DNA of 43,804 nucleotides from Nocardia thailandica NBRC 100428 (GCF_000308795.1 NZ_BAGK01000185.1:1-43804); one strand, 5' to 3'; shown: positions 8,508 to 17,387, counted from the stretch's first letter. Notes: generated by a model from the sequence alone, not told the origin. Made by a program: numbers and translations.

Positions 8508-9623
8508 ATGAACGACGTTTTGCGCGCGCCCGCCGAGATCAAGTACGCCGAGGAACTGGACTGGCTCGAGTCGATCGACGACGGCCCCAAGCCGTTCGCC
8601 TGGCGGCTGAGCCCGAAGATGGTGCGGCTGTTCATCCTCGGCTCCGAGCGCGCCGACGGACTGGATCGCCCGGTGGAGCAGAAGTGGTTCGGTGATCGCA
8701 GCTTCGTCGAGCGCAGCATCGTCACCCTGGCCTCGGACCGGGGCCTGCTGCTCATCGGCGATCCGGGCACCGGCAAGAGCTGGCTGGCCGAACTGCTGTC
8801 GGCGGCCATCAGCCGGAACTCCACGCTGGTCGTGCAGGGCACGGCCGGCACCACCGAGGACCACATCAAATACTCGTGGAACATCTCGATGGTCATCGCG
8901 AAGGGCCAGTCGCGCGAGTCGATGATCCCGTCGCCGATCATGACCGCCATGGAGCAGGGCGTCATCGGCCGCTTCGAGGAACTCACCCGCTCCCCCAGCG
9001 ACGTGCAGGACGCGCTGATCTCCATCCTGTCGGAGAAGTACGTCTCGATCCCCGAACTCGACGACGACAACGTGGTGTTCGCACAGCCGGGCTTCTCCAT
9101 CATCGCCACGGCCAACAGCCGCGACCGGGGCGTCAACGACCTGTCCTCGGCGCTCAAGCGCCGCTTCAACTTCGTGCGCATCCCCGTGGTGTCGAACAAG
9201 AAGAGCGAGGCGGAGATCGTGCGGTTCCGCACGGCCGAACTGCTGCGCCGCCACTCGATCGAGCTGGAGCTGCCGCCCACCCTGCTCGACATCCTGCTCG
9301 ACAGCTTCGCCGACCTGCGCGCCGCGGCGGCCGCGGCGAGCAGCGACGACGACAAGCTCGAGTCGGCGCTGTCGACCGCCGAGCAGATCGGCGTGCTCGA
9401 GGACGCCATCCTGCACAGCCAGTTCTTCGGCGCGGCGGAGCTGCGCGCCGAGACCCTGGCCACCTCGCTGGTCGGCTCGCTGGCCCGGCGCACACCCGAG
9501 GACCTGGCGATTCTCAACAAATACCTGCACGGCGTCGTCGAGCCGCGCGCCAAGGGCGCGGGCGGCGACGCCTGGGGCGAGTTCCTCGAGGGCGGCCGGG
9601 CGGCGATCGCGAGGCTCTCGTGA
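8508..9623 (+). CDS. MoxR-type AAA+ ATPase
   Basis: 371 aa. Start ATG 8508; a GGAG motif at 8496-8499 overlaps the VWA stop. The Walker A motif is GDPGTGKS with Lys90. The Walker B region reads VIGRFEELTR (Glu157-Glu158), so the usual Asp-Glu pair is Glu-Glu. Sensor 1 is Asn203 in ATANSRDRG, and Arg218-Arg219 in ALKRRFNF is the probable arginine finger. The stretch DVQDALISILSE matches the MoxR helix after Walker B. The family forms ATP-driven hexamers that use a VWA partner to act on targets, and the VWA gene lies immediately upstream. The C-terminal 120 residues are helical. Its stop overlaps the following GTG by 4 nt (GTGA). YehL of E. coli is the likely counterpart. Confidence 0.92.
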   Translation: MNDVLRAPAEIKYAEELDWLESIDDGPKPFAWRLSPKMVRLFILGSERADGLDRPVEQKWFGDRSFVERSIVTLASDRGLLLIGDPGTGKSWLAELLSAAISRNSTLVVQGTAGTTEDHIKYSWNISMVIAKGQSRESMIPSPIMTAMEQGVIGRFEELTRSPSDVQDALISILSEKYVSIPELDDDNVVFAQPGFSIIATANSRDRGVNDLSSALKRRFNFVRIPVVSNKKSEAEIVRFRTAELLRRHSIELELPPTLLDILLDSFADLRAAAAAASSDDDKLESALSTAEQIGVLEDAILHSQFFGAAELRAETLATSLVGSLARRTPEDLAILNKYLHGVVEPRAKGAGGDAWGEFLEGGRAAIARLS

Positions 9624-12415
9624 CGGTCGCCGACACCCGGCTCGCGCCGGCCACCTTCGCCGCGCTGCGGGACCAGCTGGCGGAGGCGGCCGTCGCCTTC
9701 GCCGGCGCCCCCGGCGCGGCGGGCGACATCCTGGCGGGCATCGTCGACGATGTCGACCGCGCGCTGACGGAGCGCCTGGAGATCTTCCCGGTCTGCCACC
9801 ACTCCCCCGCGTCGGGCCTGGCCATGGTGCGGCGGCTGCGCGAGAAGCAGCCGCGGGTCATCTACCTGGAGCTGTGCGAGGACCTGCGGCCGCTGCTGGA
9901 CGAACTCCGCAACTGCCGGTTGCCGGTCGCCCTGCAGGCGTTCGCCACCGACGTCGACGGCTTCCCCGCCGAGTGGGCGCCGCTGTCGGTGGTCGCGCCG
10001 ATCACCGAGTCCTCGGCGGAGTACCAGGCGATCGCCTACGCCCTGGACACCCCGGGCGTCGAGCTGGTGCTCGTCGACCGGTCGACCGATCACGTCTTCC
10101 AGTGGGCGCCGAAAGACGAGGCGGCACACGAGGAAACGGCCCCCGGCGCCGAGCCACCCGAGGACGACGGGCTGCACGGTTCGGCGGTGGGGCTCGAGAT
10201 CGGCGATCTGCGACCGCGTTTCGCCGAGCTGGAGGAGCACCTGTTGCACCACGGCAAGGTGCGGCACTGGTCGGAGTGGTGGGACCAGTACGTCGAGCAG
10301 CCCCTCGCGGACGCCGACTACGACACCTACCGCCAGGTCATGGTGATGATCGGCAGCCTGTTCCGGCGGCTGCGCCGCGGCAGCACCGTCGAGGACGAGG
10401 ACCGCGAACGCTACATGTGGACCCGCATGCGGGAGCATCTGGCCGCGAGCGGTATCGATCCGGCCGCCGCGCTGTACGTGTGCGGCGCGGCGCACGCCGC
10501 CAGCCCGGTCCCCCAGTTCGGGCTCGACGCGACGGCACCGTTCGAGATCTCCGCGCGCTCGGCCACCACCTGGCACTACGGCCTGATCCCGTCGAGCCAC
10601 TCCGCGATCGAAGCCCAGTTCGGGCTCGCGGGCGGCGCGGTGTCCATCGCCGCGGCGACCTGGGAGAAGGGGCTGCGCCGCGGCAAGCTCCAGTCCTTCG
10701 TGCTGGAGGGACAGCAGGGCGGCAGGAAGAAGACGAGGAAGCCGCTGCCGCCGCCCGCCGCGCCGGAAGTCGCGGTCGCGGACCGCCTCTCGGGCTTCCT
10801 GTCGCGGCCGCCCGCGCTCGACCCCCTCGACGAGGCCGAGCTGCTGGAATGGTCGGTCGACATCGTGCGCCTGGCCCGCCGCAACGGCTACCTCGCCAGC
10901 ACGGCCGACGCCATCGCCGTGTTCGAGACCTCGATCCTGCTGGCGGGGCTGCGCAACCGGACGCGACCGACGCCGTACGACTTCCAGGACGCCGCGGTCA
11001 CCTGTATCGAGAAGGACCGGGTGCCCGGCCGCCGCGACGTGCGGCGGCTGTGCGAGATCCTGCTCGGCGGCGACCGGATCGGCCAGGTCGGGTACGCGGC
11101 CCTGCCGCCGCTGGCGCGGGACGTGCTCGACCGGCTCGAACCGCTCGGCCTCGACCTGTCCAAGCGGACCCTGCAGCGCGCGCTGCTCGACCTGAAGGCC
11201 GACCCGCGGCTGCGTCCCTGCTCGGATCTGCTGTGGCTGCTGCGCAGGCTGCTGCCCCACGACGCGCTGCGGCCCATCATGGGCTCGCGCGGTCTCGGCG
11301 AGACCTCCCTCCAGGAGAGCTGGGACATCGGGCTCGGCAAACACCAGCGCGCGCTGGTCGAGCTTGGCTACGAGGGCGTGTCGGTGGAGCAGGTGCTCGA
11401 ACAGCGCCTGCGCGCGGCGGTCGCCGCTCCGGACGCCACCGCCGCCGTCGCCCTCGGCGCGGTCGAGGACGCCCTGGTGTACCTGCGGTCGGTTCGGCTG
11501 GCCGACGAGCTCGGCCGGCGCGCGGTCGAGCTGCTGGCCGCCGAGCGGACCGTGGACGACGCGCCGCAGGTGCTGCGCCGGATCCGGGCCCTGCTCAACC
11601 ACTTCCGCGCCTCCGGCGACACCCTGCCCGCCTGGTGCGAACGCTTCGTCACCGCGGGCTACGCCCACTACTGCACGCTGCTGCCGACGGCCTTCGCCGC
11701 CGAGGAGACCGGCCCGGCCCAGGTCGCGGCCATGCTCGGCTTCCTGTTCGGGATGGAGAACCTGGCGCTGTCGCTGGGGTGCGACCACACCCAGCTGGAA
11801 CTGGCGGTGCTGCAATCGCATCCGGAGGCGCCCGCCAAGGTGGCCCTGCTGTGGGCCGCGCGCTTCCAGCTCGGCCTGCTCACCATGGCCGAGCTGCGCG
11901 AACGCTGCGACACGATGCTCGCCAATCCGCTGGTGCTGCCGACGGTCCCGCAGTACGTGAGCGGTTTCGTCCAGGCCATCGACCCCGCGCCCGCGCTGAA
12001 ACCCTTCGTGGTGGAACTGCTGTCGAAGGCGTTCGGCGGCCTGCCGGACGCGGTCCTGCTGCCGTGGCTGCCGAAACTCATCACGACGCTGAAGGACCAG
12101 GCCGGCGACCTGATCCCCGGTCTCGTCCGGGAAGCGGGCCGCACCTTCCCTGGCACACTGCCCGCGGTGGACGCCTTCGTGCCGCCCTGGTCGCCCGGGT
12201 CCGGCGCCGTCGCGGCACCGCCGGCGGCGCGGGCGGCACGCGGTCCGGCCGCCGACCTGCTCGCCACCCACCCCGCGACCTGCGACGCGCTGGCCGGGCT
12301 CCTCGGGATCGCCGGCGAGTGGCAGCGACCCGACCCCGCAGGCGGCGACGAGATCGCCCGCCTGCTCGAGGACCGTCCCGCCACCGCCACAGCCTGGGCG
12401 GCGGTGCTCGGCTAG
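9620..12415 (+). CDS. DUF5682 (YehM-like) protein with a TIKI/EreA-like N-terminal domain
   Basis: 931 aa; start GTG 9620 overlaps the AAA+ stop. The N-terminal about 310 residues look like the TraB/TIKI/erythromycin-esterase fold used by DUF5682: His60-His61-Ser62-Pro63 in VCHHSPASG, an acidic strand end Glu84 in VIYLELCED, Arg264 and Met266 in RERYMWTRM, and His292 in YVCGAAHAAS. In that superfamily the equivalent His and Glu residues form a metal or hydrolytic site, so this may be the operon's enzymatic effector. Residues about 165-190 are an acidic insert. The remaining about 550 residues are helical and Leu/Ala-rich, possibly repeat-like, with no membrane segment. It is the last gene of the operon and converges on xth with a 39-nt gap. 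The family assignment is from remembered motifs and should be confirmed by profile search. Confidence 0.8.
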   Translation: MTVADTRLAPATFAALRDQLAEAAVAFAGAPGAAGDILAGIVDDVDRALTERLEIFPVCHHSPASGLAMVRRLREKQPRVIYLELCEDLRPLLDELRNCRLPVALQAFATDVDGFPAEWAPLSVVAPITESSAEYQAIAYALDTPGVELVLVDRSTDHVFQWAPKDEAAHEETAPGAEPPEDDGLHGSAVGLEIGDLRPRFAELEEHLLHHGKVRHWSEWWDQYVEQPLADADYDTYRQVMVMIGSLFRRLRRGSTVEDEDRERYMWTRMREHLAASGIDPAAALYVCGAAHAASPVPQFGLDATAPFEISARSATTWHYGLIPSSHSAIEAQFGLAGGAVSIAAATWEKGLRRGKLQSFVLEGQQGGRKKTRKPLPPPAAPEVAVADRLSGFLSRPPALDPLDEAELLEWSVDIVRLARRNGYLASTADAIAVFETSILLAGLRNRTRPTPYDFQDAAVTCIEKDRVPGRRDVRRLCEILLGGDRIGQVGYAALPPLARDVLDRLEPLGLDLSKRTLQRALLDLKADPRLRPCSDLLWLLRRLLPHDALRPIMGSRGLGETSLQESWDIGLGKHQRALVELGYEGVSVEQVLEQRLRAAVAAPDATAAVALGAVEDALVYLRSVRLADELGRRAVELLAAERTVDDAPQVLRRIRALLNHFRASGDTLPAWCERFVTAGYAHYCTLLPTAFAAEETGPAQVAAMLGFLFGMENLALSLGCDHTQLELAVLQSHPEAPAKVALLWAARFQLGLLTMAELRERCDTMLANPLVLPTVPQYVSGFVQAIDPAPALKPFVVELLSKAFGGLPDAVLLPWLPKLITTLKDQAGDLIPGLVREAGRTFPGTLPAVDAFVPPWSPGSGAVAAPPAARAARGPAADLLATHPATCDALAGLLGIAGEWQRPDPAGGDEIARLLEDRPATATAWAAVLG

Positions 12416-12454
12416 GCGCGGGTCGGGGTCCGGACGGCAGCGACCGGGGCCGGG

Positions 12455-13348
12455 TCAGCCGAGCGGCCCGTAGGTCACCACCAGGGGCGCGTGATCGGAG
12501 AGCCGCTCGTCGGCCGAGGGCTCCTTGTCCGCGACGGCGGCGGTGGCGCGGCGGGCGAGGCCGGGCGTGGCGAGCTGGTGGTCCACCCGCCAGCCCACGT
12601 CCTTGGCAAACGACTGACCCGCCCAGCTCCACCACGTCAGCGGGCCCGGCCGTTCGCCGTTGACCCGGCGCACCACGTCGACGAGGCGGCGCGTGCCGAG
12701 GACCGTGTCGAACCACTCGCGGTCCTCGGGCAGGAAACCGTCCATCGTCCGGGCGGCGCGCCAGTGGGTGACGTCGTGCCGGGTGTGGGCGATGTTCAGG
12801 TCCCCGACGAGCAGGAACTCGCGGCCCGCGCGCAGCGCCGCGAGCCGGTTCCGGTGCACCTCGCGCGCGAACGCGGCGAGGAACCGGTGCTTGCGCGCGT
12901 GCCGGAGGCCGCCGTCGGGCGGTTCCCGCATCGATCCGGGGCGCTGCAGGTGCGCGGGCAGTCCGCCCTTGGGGATGTAGACGCAGGCCACCGTCAGGGG
13001 GCGGTCGGCCAGATCGACCTCGAGGTAGCGGCCCTGCGCGGCGAACTCGCCGAGCCCGCGTGCCGTCGGCGGGTGGGTCACCCACGAGCGCACCGCGTCG
13101 GCGGGGACGCGGGTCAGGACGGCGACCCCGTTGCGGCCGGCCACCGAGCCGACGTCCACGGCCGCCGAGTAGCCGGGGAAGATGCCCACTTCGGATGCGG
13201 GACACCGCAGTTCCTGCAGCGCGACGACGTCGGCCGCCCGCGCGCGCAGCCAGTGGTCGAATCCGCGGCGCCGGGCGGCACGGATCCCGTTGACGTTGAA
13301 GGTGGCGACAGTGAAGGAATCGGCGACCGGCGAACCCATGGGCACCAT
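12455..13348 (-). CDS. xth: Exodeoxyribonuclease III / AP endonuclease
   Basis: About 297 aa. Exonuclease III family enzymes cut DNA 5' to abasic sites and remove 3' blocking groups in base excision repair. Conserved catalytic signatures are in order: FNVNGIRA (Asn), VALQELRCP (Glu), a YIPKGG motif where many homologs have YxPNG, LVGDLNIAHT (Asp/Asn), and LSDHAPLVV (Asp-His) at the C-terminus. The WRVDHQLATPGL segment is also typical. Start candidates are ATG 13348 (MVPMGSP) and ATG 13339 (MGSPVAD); no ribosome site decides between them. It is monocistronic, convergent with the VWA/MoxR operon and preceded by the tRNA-Ala terminator. Confidence 0.9.
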   Translation of the reverse strand: MVPMGSPVADSFTVATFNVNGIRAARRRGFDHWLRARAADVVALQELRCPASEVGIFPGYSAAVDVGSVAGRNGVAVLTRVPADAVRSWVTHPPTARGLGEFAAQGRYLEVDLADRPLTVACVYIPKGGLPAHLQRPGSMREPPDGGLRHARKHRFLAAFAREVHRNRLAALRAGREFLLVGDLNIAHTRHDVTHWRAARTMDGFLPEDREWFDTVLGTRRLVDVVRRVNGERPGPLTWWSWAGQSFAKDVGWRVDHQLATPGLARRATAAVADKEPSADERLSDHAPLVVTYGPLG

Positions 13349-13429
13349 CGTGCCGGAGCGCCCCGTCCCCCGGCCGGGCGGCTCGGGCATCGCGTTCCGG
13401 TCGCTCCGGGCAACGGATGTGGGAGGCGG

Positions 13430-13467
13430 AAAACAGATCAGGCCCAGCCCGAAGGCTGGACCTGATC
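13430..13467 (-). terminator. Rho-independent terminator downstream of tRNA-Ala
   Basis: Inverted repeat 13436-13467 (14-bp arms with one mismatch, CGAA loop) followed on the minus strand by TGTTTT (complement 13430-13435). It sits 12 nt after the tRNA 3' end. Confidence 0.85.
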
Positions 13468-13479
13468 GCTATTCGAAAG

Positions 13480-13552
13480 TGGAGCTAAGGGGACTCGAAC
13501 CCCTGACCCCCACACTGCCAGTGTGGTGCGCTACCAGCTGCGCCATAGCCCC
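13480..13552 (-). tRNA. tRNA-Ala (anticodon GGC)
   Basis: 73 nt. The acceptor stem GGGGCTA/TAGCTCC contains the G3:U70 wobble pair that identifies tRNA-Ala. The D arm starts GCGC-AGCTGGTA, the anticodon arm is CCACA-CTGGCAG-TGTGG with anticodon GGC, and the T arm has AGGGG-TTCGAGT-CCCCT. The CCA end is not encoded (A73 is followed by CTTT). A terminator follows directly. Confidence 0.97.
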
Positions 13553-13655
13553 GTATTCATTTCTCGGCGGCCGTTCCCGGCTGCCTGAATGAAGTTACAC
13601 CATGGCTCTCGAGAGAAACAAATCGGCTGGTAGGGGGCAGATCGGGACCAGTTGG

Positions 13656-14393
13656 TCAGGGTGCCAGTTCGGTGACCCAGTTCTCGTCGGAGACATCGAT
13701 CTTGATGGTTCCGTCGAAAACGGACGGGGTGGAGACGCGGCCGTCGAGGCGTTTACCCAATTCGTCGAATTGGGTGGCGACGGCGGTCGCCGCGGCGGCG
13801 CGCTGGGCGCCGGAGGTGACGCACTGCACGGCCGCGTCGGAGGCGCCCGCCTGCTTCGCCAGGTCGGCCAGTTCGGCGTCGCTGTGGTCGTCGCCGCCCT
13901 CGCGGGGCTGGTTCGACACGAACAGCGCCTCGTGGAACCGGCCGTAGGCGACGGCCGAACCGGCCTGGGCGACACAGAGGTTCGCGGCGACGGCGCGGGT
14001 GGAGTAGTCCTTGCTCCGCGACTGGTCGTCGAGGAAGGCGACGAAGTGGTAGCGCACCGCGAGCTTGCCCTCGTCGATCTTCTGCGCGATCTCCTGGCCG
14101 TGGATGCGCTCCTGGGCGCCGCAGCCGGGGCACAGGGGGTCCTCGTAGAAGTCGATGGTCTTCGCGGCGTCGGGCTTGCCGAGCCGGACGACGCCCCCGT
14201 CGGCGACCGTGACGGTGACGGCGGGGTCCTTCACGGTGCCGTAGCCGTCGTTGCGCGTGGCCGGGACGTCGCGGCTCCAGGCGACGAAGGCGAACACGAT
14301 CACGCCGATGAGGACGACGGCGACCGCCGCCAGCGCGTAGGTCGTCGTGCTGGAGACGGGGCGCGGTGTGTGTTTCGAACTACCGGTGCTCAC
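13656..14393 (-). CDS. Membrane-anchored DsbA-like thiol-disulfide oxidoreductase
   Basis: 245 aa. It has a short cytoplasmic N-terminus, one membrane segment at about residues 18-38 (YALAAVAVVLIGVIVFAF), and an extracytoplasmic thioredoxin-fold domain with the active-site pair Cys88-Pro-Gly-Cys91 in FYEDPLCPGCG. The cis-Pro loop is probably STPSVF near residue 220. Such proteins oxidise or isomerise disulfides in exported actinobacterial proteins. Two more cysteines (NLCVAQ and VQCVTS) lie in the helical insertion typical of DsbA folds. I chose GTG at 14393 because it gives a normal short N-terminus; a GAGG motif lies 11 nt upstream, and ATG starts further out would add a long basic stretch. 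The neighbours are tRNA-Ala downstream and an MFS transporter upstream on the same strand. Confidence 0.85.
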   Translation of the reverse strand: MSTGSSKHTPRPVSSTTTYALAAVAVVLIGVIVFAFVAWSRDVPATRNDGYGTVKDPAVTVTVADGGVVRLGKPDAAKTIDFYEDPLCPGCGAQERIHGQEIAQKIDEGKLAVRYHFVAFLDDQSRSKDYSTRAVAANLCVAQAGSAVAYGRFHEALFVSNQPREGGDDHSDAELADLAKQAGASDAAVQCVTSGAQRAAAATAVATQFDELGKRLDGRVSTPSVFDGTIKIDVSDENWVTELAP

Positions 14394-14439
14394 CGCTCCA
14401 CTCTGCCTCGAGCGCCCGGCGGCGCCGCGCAGGGGCACG

Positions 14440-15753
14440 TCAGGACTTGCCCGGAGCCACCGGATCCACGGGCTGACCGTCCTCGAGGGTGACCGGGTCG
14501 ACGCCGGGGCCGCCGTCGCAGGTGCAGCGCGGGTCGAGGTGGTCGCCGGTGTGCGTCTCGCCGTCGTGGACGATCCTCGACGGCTCCGGCGTCAGCACCC
14601 AGACCAGGGTGGCGACGCCGACGAGGCCGCCGGTCAGGCCGAGGGCGACGGCGAAGGAGACGGTCTGGGCGACCCAGCCGATCGCGACGGGGCCGAGCAC
14701 GGTGCCCAGGTCGGCGGCCATCTGGAAGCCGGCCAGCACCGGGCCGCCGCGGGCGCGGGCGCCGATGATGTCGGCCAGGGCCGCCTGCTGGGCGGGAGTG
14801 AACATGCCCGACCCGATCCCCGCGACGAAGGAGGCGCCGAGCAGCAGCCACAGCGACGGGGCCAGCCCCATGACCCCGGTGCCGACGGCGCAGATCGCCG
14901 AACCGGCGACCAGGAACGGTTTGCGGCCGAGCCGGTCGGAGAGCCTGCCCGCGAAGAACAGCACCGCCGCGTTGCCCGCGGCGAACACCGCGAGGGCGAC
15001 CCCGGCCATGCCCGCCTCCTGGCCGAGCGCCTCGACCACCACCAGCGGGACGAGGGCCATCCGCACACCGAACACGGCGGCGCCGTTGGCGAAGTTGGAC
15101 AGCAGGACCGCGCGGTAGGCGGGGCGCGCCCAGCCCTGCCGGAAGGTCAGCACGGGCAGGTGACCCGGGTCCTCGGGGACGGCCAGGTGCGAGTGGCGCA
15201 GGCCCGCCCAGACGATCGCGCACACCAGCAGCAGCGCGACGGCGTAGATGAGGAACGGCGCGCGCAGGCCGAGACCGGCCAGGCCGGCGCCGACCAGCGG
15301 ACCGCCGAGCGAGCCGACCAGGAAGCTGGTCGAGTACAGGCCGGAGACCCGTCCGCGCGCGGCGGGCGGGGAGATCCGGATCACCAGCGCCATCGACGAC
15401 ACGGTGAACATGGTCGAACCGATGCCGCCGAGGGAGCGCAGCACCATGAGCTGCCAATACGTCTGGGCCAGCGCACACGCGCCCGTGGACAGCGCCACCA
15501 CGGCGAGGCCGGTCAGATACACCCAGCGTTCGCCGAGCTTCTGCACCATGCGCCCGCTGACCGGCGCGAACAGCAGCCGCATGAGCGCGAAGGCGCTGAC
15601 GATCGCCGAGGCCGCCGCGTAGCCGACGCCGAAGTCGCGCGCGTACTGCGGCAGGATCGGTGACACCAGGCCGTAGCCGAGCGCGATGACGAACGCGCCG
15701 GTGACCAGGACCCAGATCTCGGCGGGCAGGCGCTCCCCGCGAGCCGCGGTCAC
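14440..15753 (-). CDS. MFS transporter (12 TM), coupled to pgm
   Basis: 437 aa. A typical 12-TM major facilitator: the first segment is AEIWVLVTGAFVIALGYG, with motif A-like loops at SGRMVQKLGERWVY (TM2-3) and AGRLSDRLGRKPFL (TM8-9). Many such DHA1-type proteins export drugs or metabolites. The last about 40 residues form a hydrophilic tail, HLDPRCTCDGG and onwards, with two close cysteines that are unusual for the family. The GTG start at 15753 overlaps the stop of phosphoglucomutase by 4 nt (GTGA), so the two are translationally coupled; whether the substrate relates to sugar phosphates is not shown by the sequence. Confidence 0.88.
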   Translation of the reverse strand: MTAARGERLPAEIWVLVTGAFVIALGYGLVSPILPQYARDFGVGYAAASAIVSAFALMRLLFAPVSGRMVQKLGERWVYLTGLAVVALSTGACALAQTYWQLMVLRSLGGIGSTMFTVSSMALVIRISPPAARGRVSGLYSTSFLVGSLGGPLVGAGLAGLGLRAPFLIYAVALLLVCAIVWAGLRHSHLAVPEDPGHLPVLTFRQGWARPAYRAVLLSNFANGAAVFGVRMALVPLVVVEALGQEAGMAGVALAVFAAGNAAVLFFAGRLSDRLGRKPFLVAGSAICAVGTGVMGLAPSLWLLLGASFVAGIGSGMFTPAQQAALADIIGARARGGPVLAGFQMAADLGTVLGPVAIGWVAQTVSFAVALGLTGGLVGVATLVWVLTPEPSRIVHDGETHTGDHLDPRCTCDGGPGVDPVTLEDGQPVDPVAPGKS

Positions 15754-17387
15754 TGCGCCAGCGCCTCGTTCACCAGCTCCTCCGCGGCGGCCTGCACCTG
15801 GGTCAGGTGGTCGGGGCCGTGGAACGATTCGGCGTAGATCTTGTACTTGTCCTCGGTGCCGGACGGGCGCGCGGCGAACCAGGCGTTCTCGGTGGTGACC
15901 TTCAGTCCGCCGAGCGAGGCGCCGTTGCCGCGCGCGGTGGTGAGGATGCCGGTGATCTCCTCTCCCGCGATCTCGGTGGCCGTCACGGCCTCGGGGGTCA
16001 GCGCGGCGAGGCGGGCCTTCTGCTCGGCGGTGGCGGCGGCGTCGACCCGCGCGTAGGCGGGGCTGCCGTAGCGGCGTTCGAGTTCGACGTAGCGCGCCGA
16101 CGGGGTCTGGCCGGTGACGGCGGCGATCTCGGCGGCAAGCAGGGCCATCAGGATGCCGTCCTTGTCGGTGGTCCACACGGTGCCGTCCATCCGGAGGAAG
16201 GACGCGCCCGCGCTCTCCTCCCCGCCGAAAGCCAGGCTGCCGCTGAACAATCCGGGCACGAACCACTTGAATCCGACCGGCACCTCGTAGATGTCGCGGC
16301 CGAGCACGCCGACCACACGGTCGATCATCGAGGAACTGACCGCGGTCTTGCCCACCTTGGTCAGCGCGTCCCACCACATGCGGTTGGCGATGAGGTATTC
16401 GATGGACACGGCAAGGAAGTGGTTGGGGTTCATCAGGCCACCGTCGGGGGTGACGATGCCGTGCCGGTCGGCGTCGGCGTCGTTGCCGGTGGAGATGTCG
16501 TAGTCGTCCTTGATGGCGACCAGGCTCGCCATGGCGTGCCGCGAGGACGGGTCCATGCGGATCTTGCCGTCGCCGTCGAGGGTCATGAAGCGCCAGGTCG
16601 GGTCGACCGAAGGGTTGACCACCTCGAGTTCGAGGTCGTAGCGCTGGCCGATCTCCTCCCAGTAGTCCACGCTGGCGCCGCCCATGGGGTCGGCGCCGAG
16701 GCGGATGCCCGCGCCGCGAATCGCGTCCAGGTTCAGCACGTTCGGCAGGTCGGCGATGTAGTGGTCGAGGTAGTCGTAGCGCTCGGTGTAGGACGCCAGC
16801 GCCTGGGTCAACGGCAGGCGCTTGACCTCGGACAGGCCGTTGCGCAGCAGTTCGTTGGCGCGCTCGGCGATGGCGTCGGTGGCGCGGGTGTCGGCGGGGC
16901 CGCCGTGCGGCGGGTTGTATTTGAAACCGCCATCGCGGGGCGGGTTGTGCGAGGGGGTGACCACGATGCCGTCGGCCTGGTGCTTGGTCCCGCCCCGGTT
17001 GTGGCGCAGCACGGCATGACTCAGCGCCGGGGTCGGGGTGTAGCGGTCGCGGGCGTCGATCATCGCGGTGACGCCGTTGCCCGCGAGAACCTCGAGCGCG
17101 GTGGTCCACGCCGGTTCGGACAGGGCGTGGGTGTCGCGGGCCAGGTAGACCGGCCCGCTGATGTCGCGGGTGGCGCGGTATTCCACGATCGCCTGGGTGA
17201 TGGCCAGGATGTGCGCCTCGTTGAAGGCGCTGTCCAGGCTGGAGCCGCGGTGGCCGGAGGTGCCGAAGACCACCCGCTGGGCGGCCTGCGCCGGGTCCGG
17301 CACCCGGCTGAAGTAGGCCGTGACCAGGTGGGCGATGTCCTCCAGGTCGGTCGGGCGCGCGGGGCGCCCGGCGCGATCGTGGGCCAT
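15750..17387 (-). CDS. pgm: Phosphoglucomutase (alpha-D-glucose phosphate-specific)
   Basis: 545 aa, the usual length for E. coli Pgm-type enzymes (about 546). It interconverts glucose 1-phosphate and glucose 6-phosphate, linking glycolysis with UDP-glucose, trehalose and glycogen synthesis. The four functional motifs are present: the phosphoserine loop TPSHNPP preceded by GIVV, the metal-binding loop STGNDADADRHG, the sugar-specificity loop FGGEESAGASF, and the phosphate-binding ARPSGTEDKYKIY at the C-terminus. The N-terminal VFGTSGHRGSS is also characteristic. The start ATG 17387 has AAGGGAG about 8 nt upstream; an in-frame extension to 17444 lacks a site. A TAACAT -10-like box lies about 97 nt upstream. 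It is co-transcribed with the MFS gene. Confidence 0.96.
   Translation of the reverse strand: MAHDRAGRPARPTDLEDIAHLVTAYFSRVPDPAQAAQRVVFGTSGHRGSSLDSAFNEAHILAITQAIVEYRATRDISGPVYLARDTHALSEPAWTTALEVLAGNGVTAMIDARDRYTPTPALSHAVLRHNRGGTKHQADGIVVTPSHNPPRDGGFKYNPPHGGPADTRATDAIAERANELLRNGLSEVKRLPLTQALASYTERYDYLDHYIADLPNVLNLDAIRGAGIRLGADPMGGASVDYWEEIGQRYDLELEVVNPSVDPTWRFMTLDGDGKIRMDPSSRHAMASLVAIKDDYDISTGNDADADRHGIVTPDGGLMNPNHFLAVSIEYLIANRMWWDALTKVGKTAVSSSMIDRVVGVLGRDIYEVPVGFKWFVPGLFSGSLAFGGEESAGASFLRMDGTVWTTDKDGILMALLAAEIAAVTGQTPSARYVELERRYGSPAYARVDAAATAEQKARLAALTPEAVTATEIAGEEITGILTTARGNGASLGGLKVTTENAWFAARPSGTEDKYKIYAESFHGPDHLTQVQAAAEELVNEALAQ

Noticed and set aside
8477..12271. A 1264-codon open frame antisense to the MoxR and DUF5682 genes
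   Set aside because: It follows from high GC and codon bias of the plus-strand genes; it has no ribosome site and its protein is Arg/Gly/Gln-rich with no known motif.
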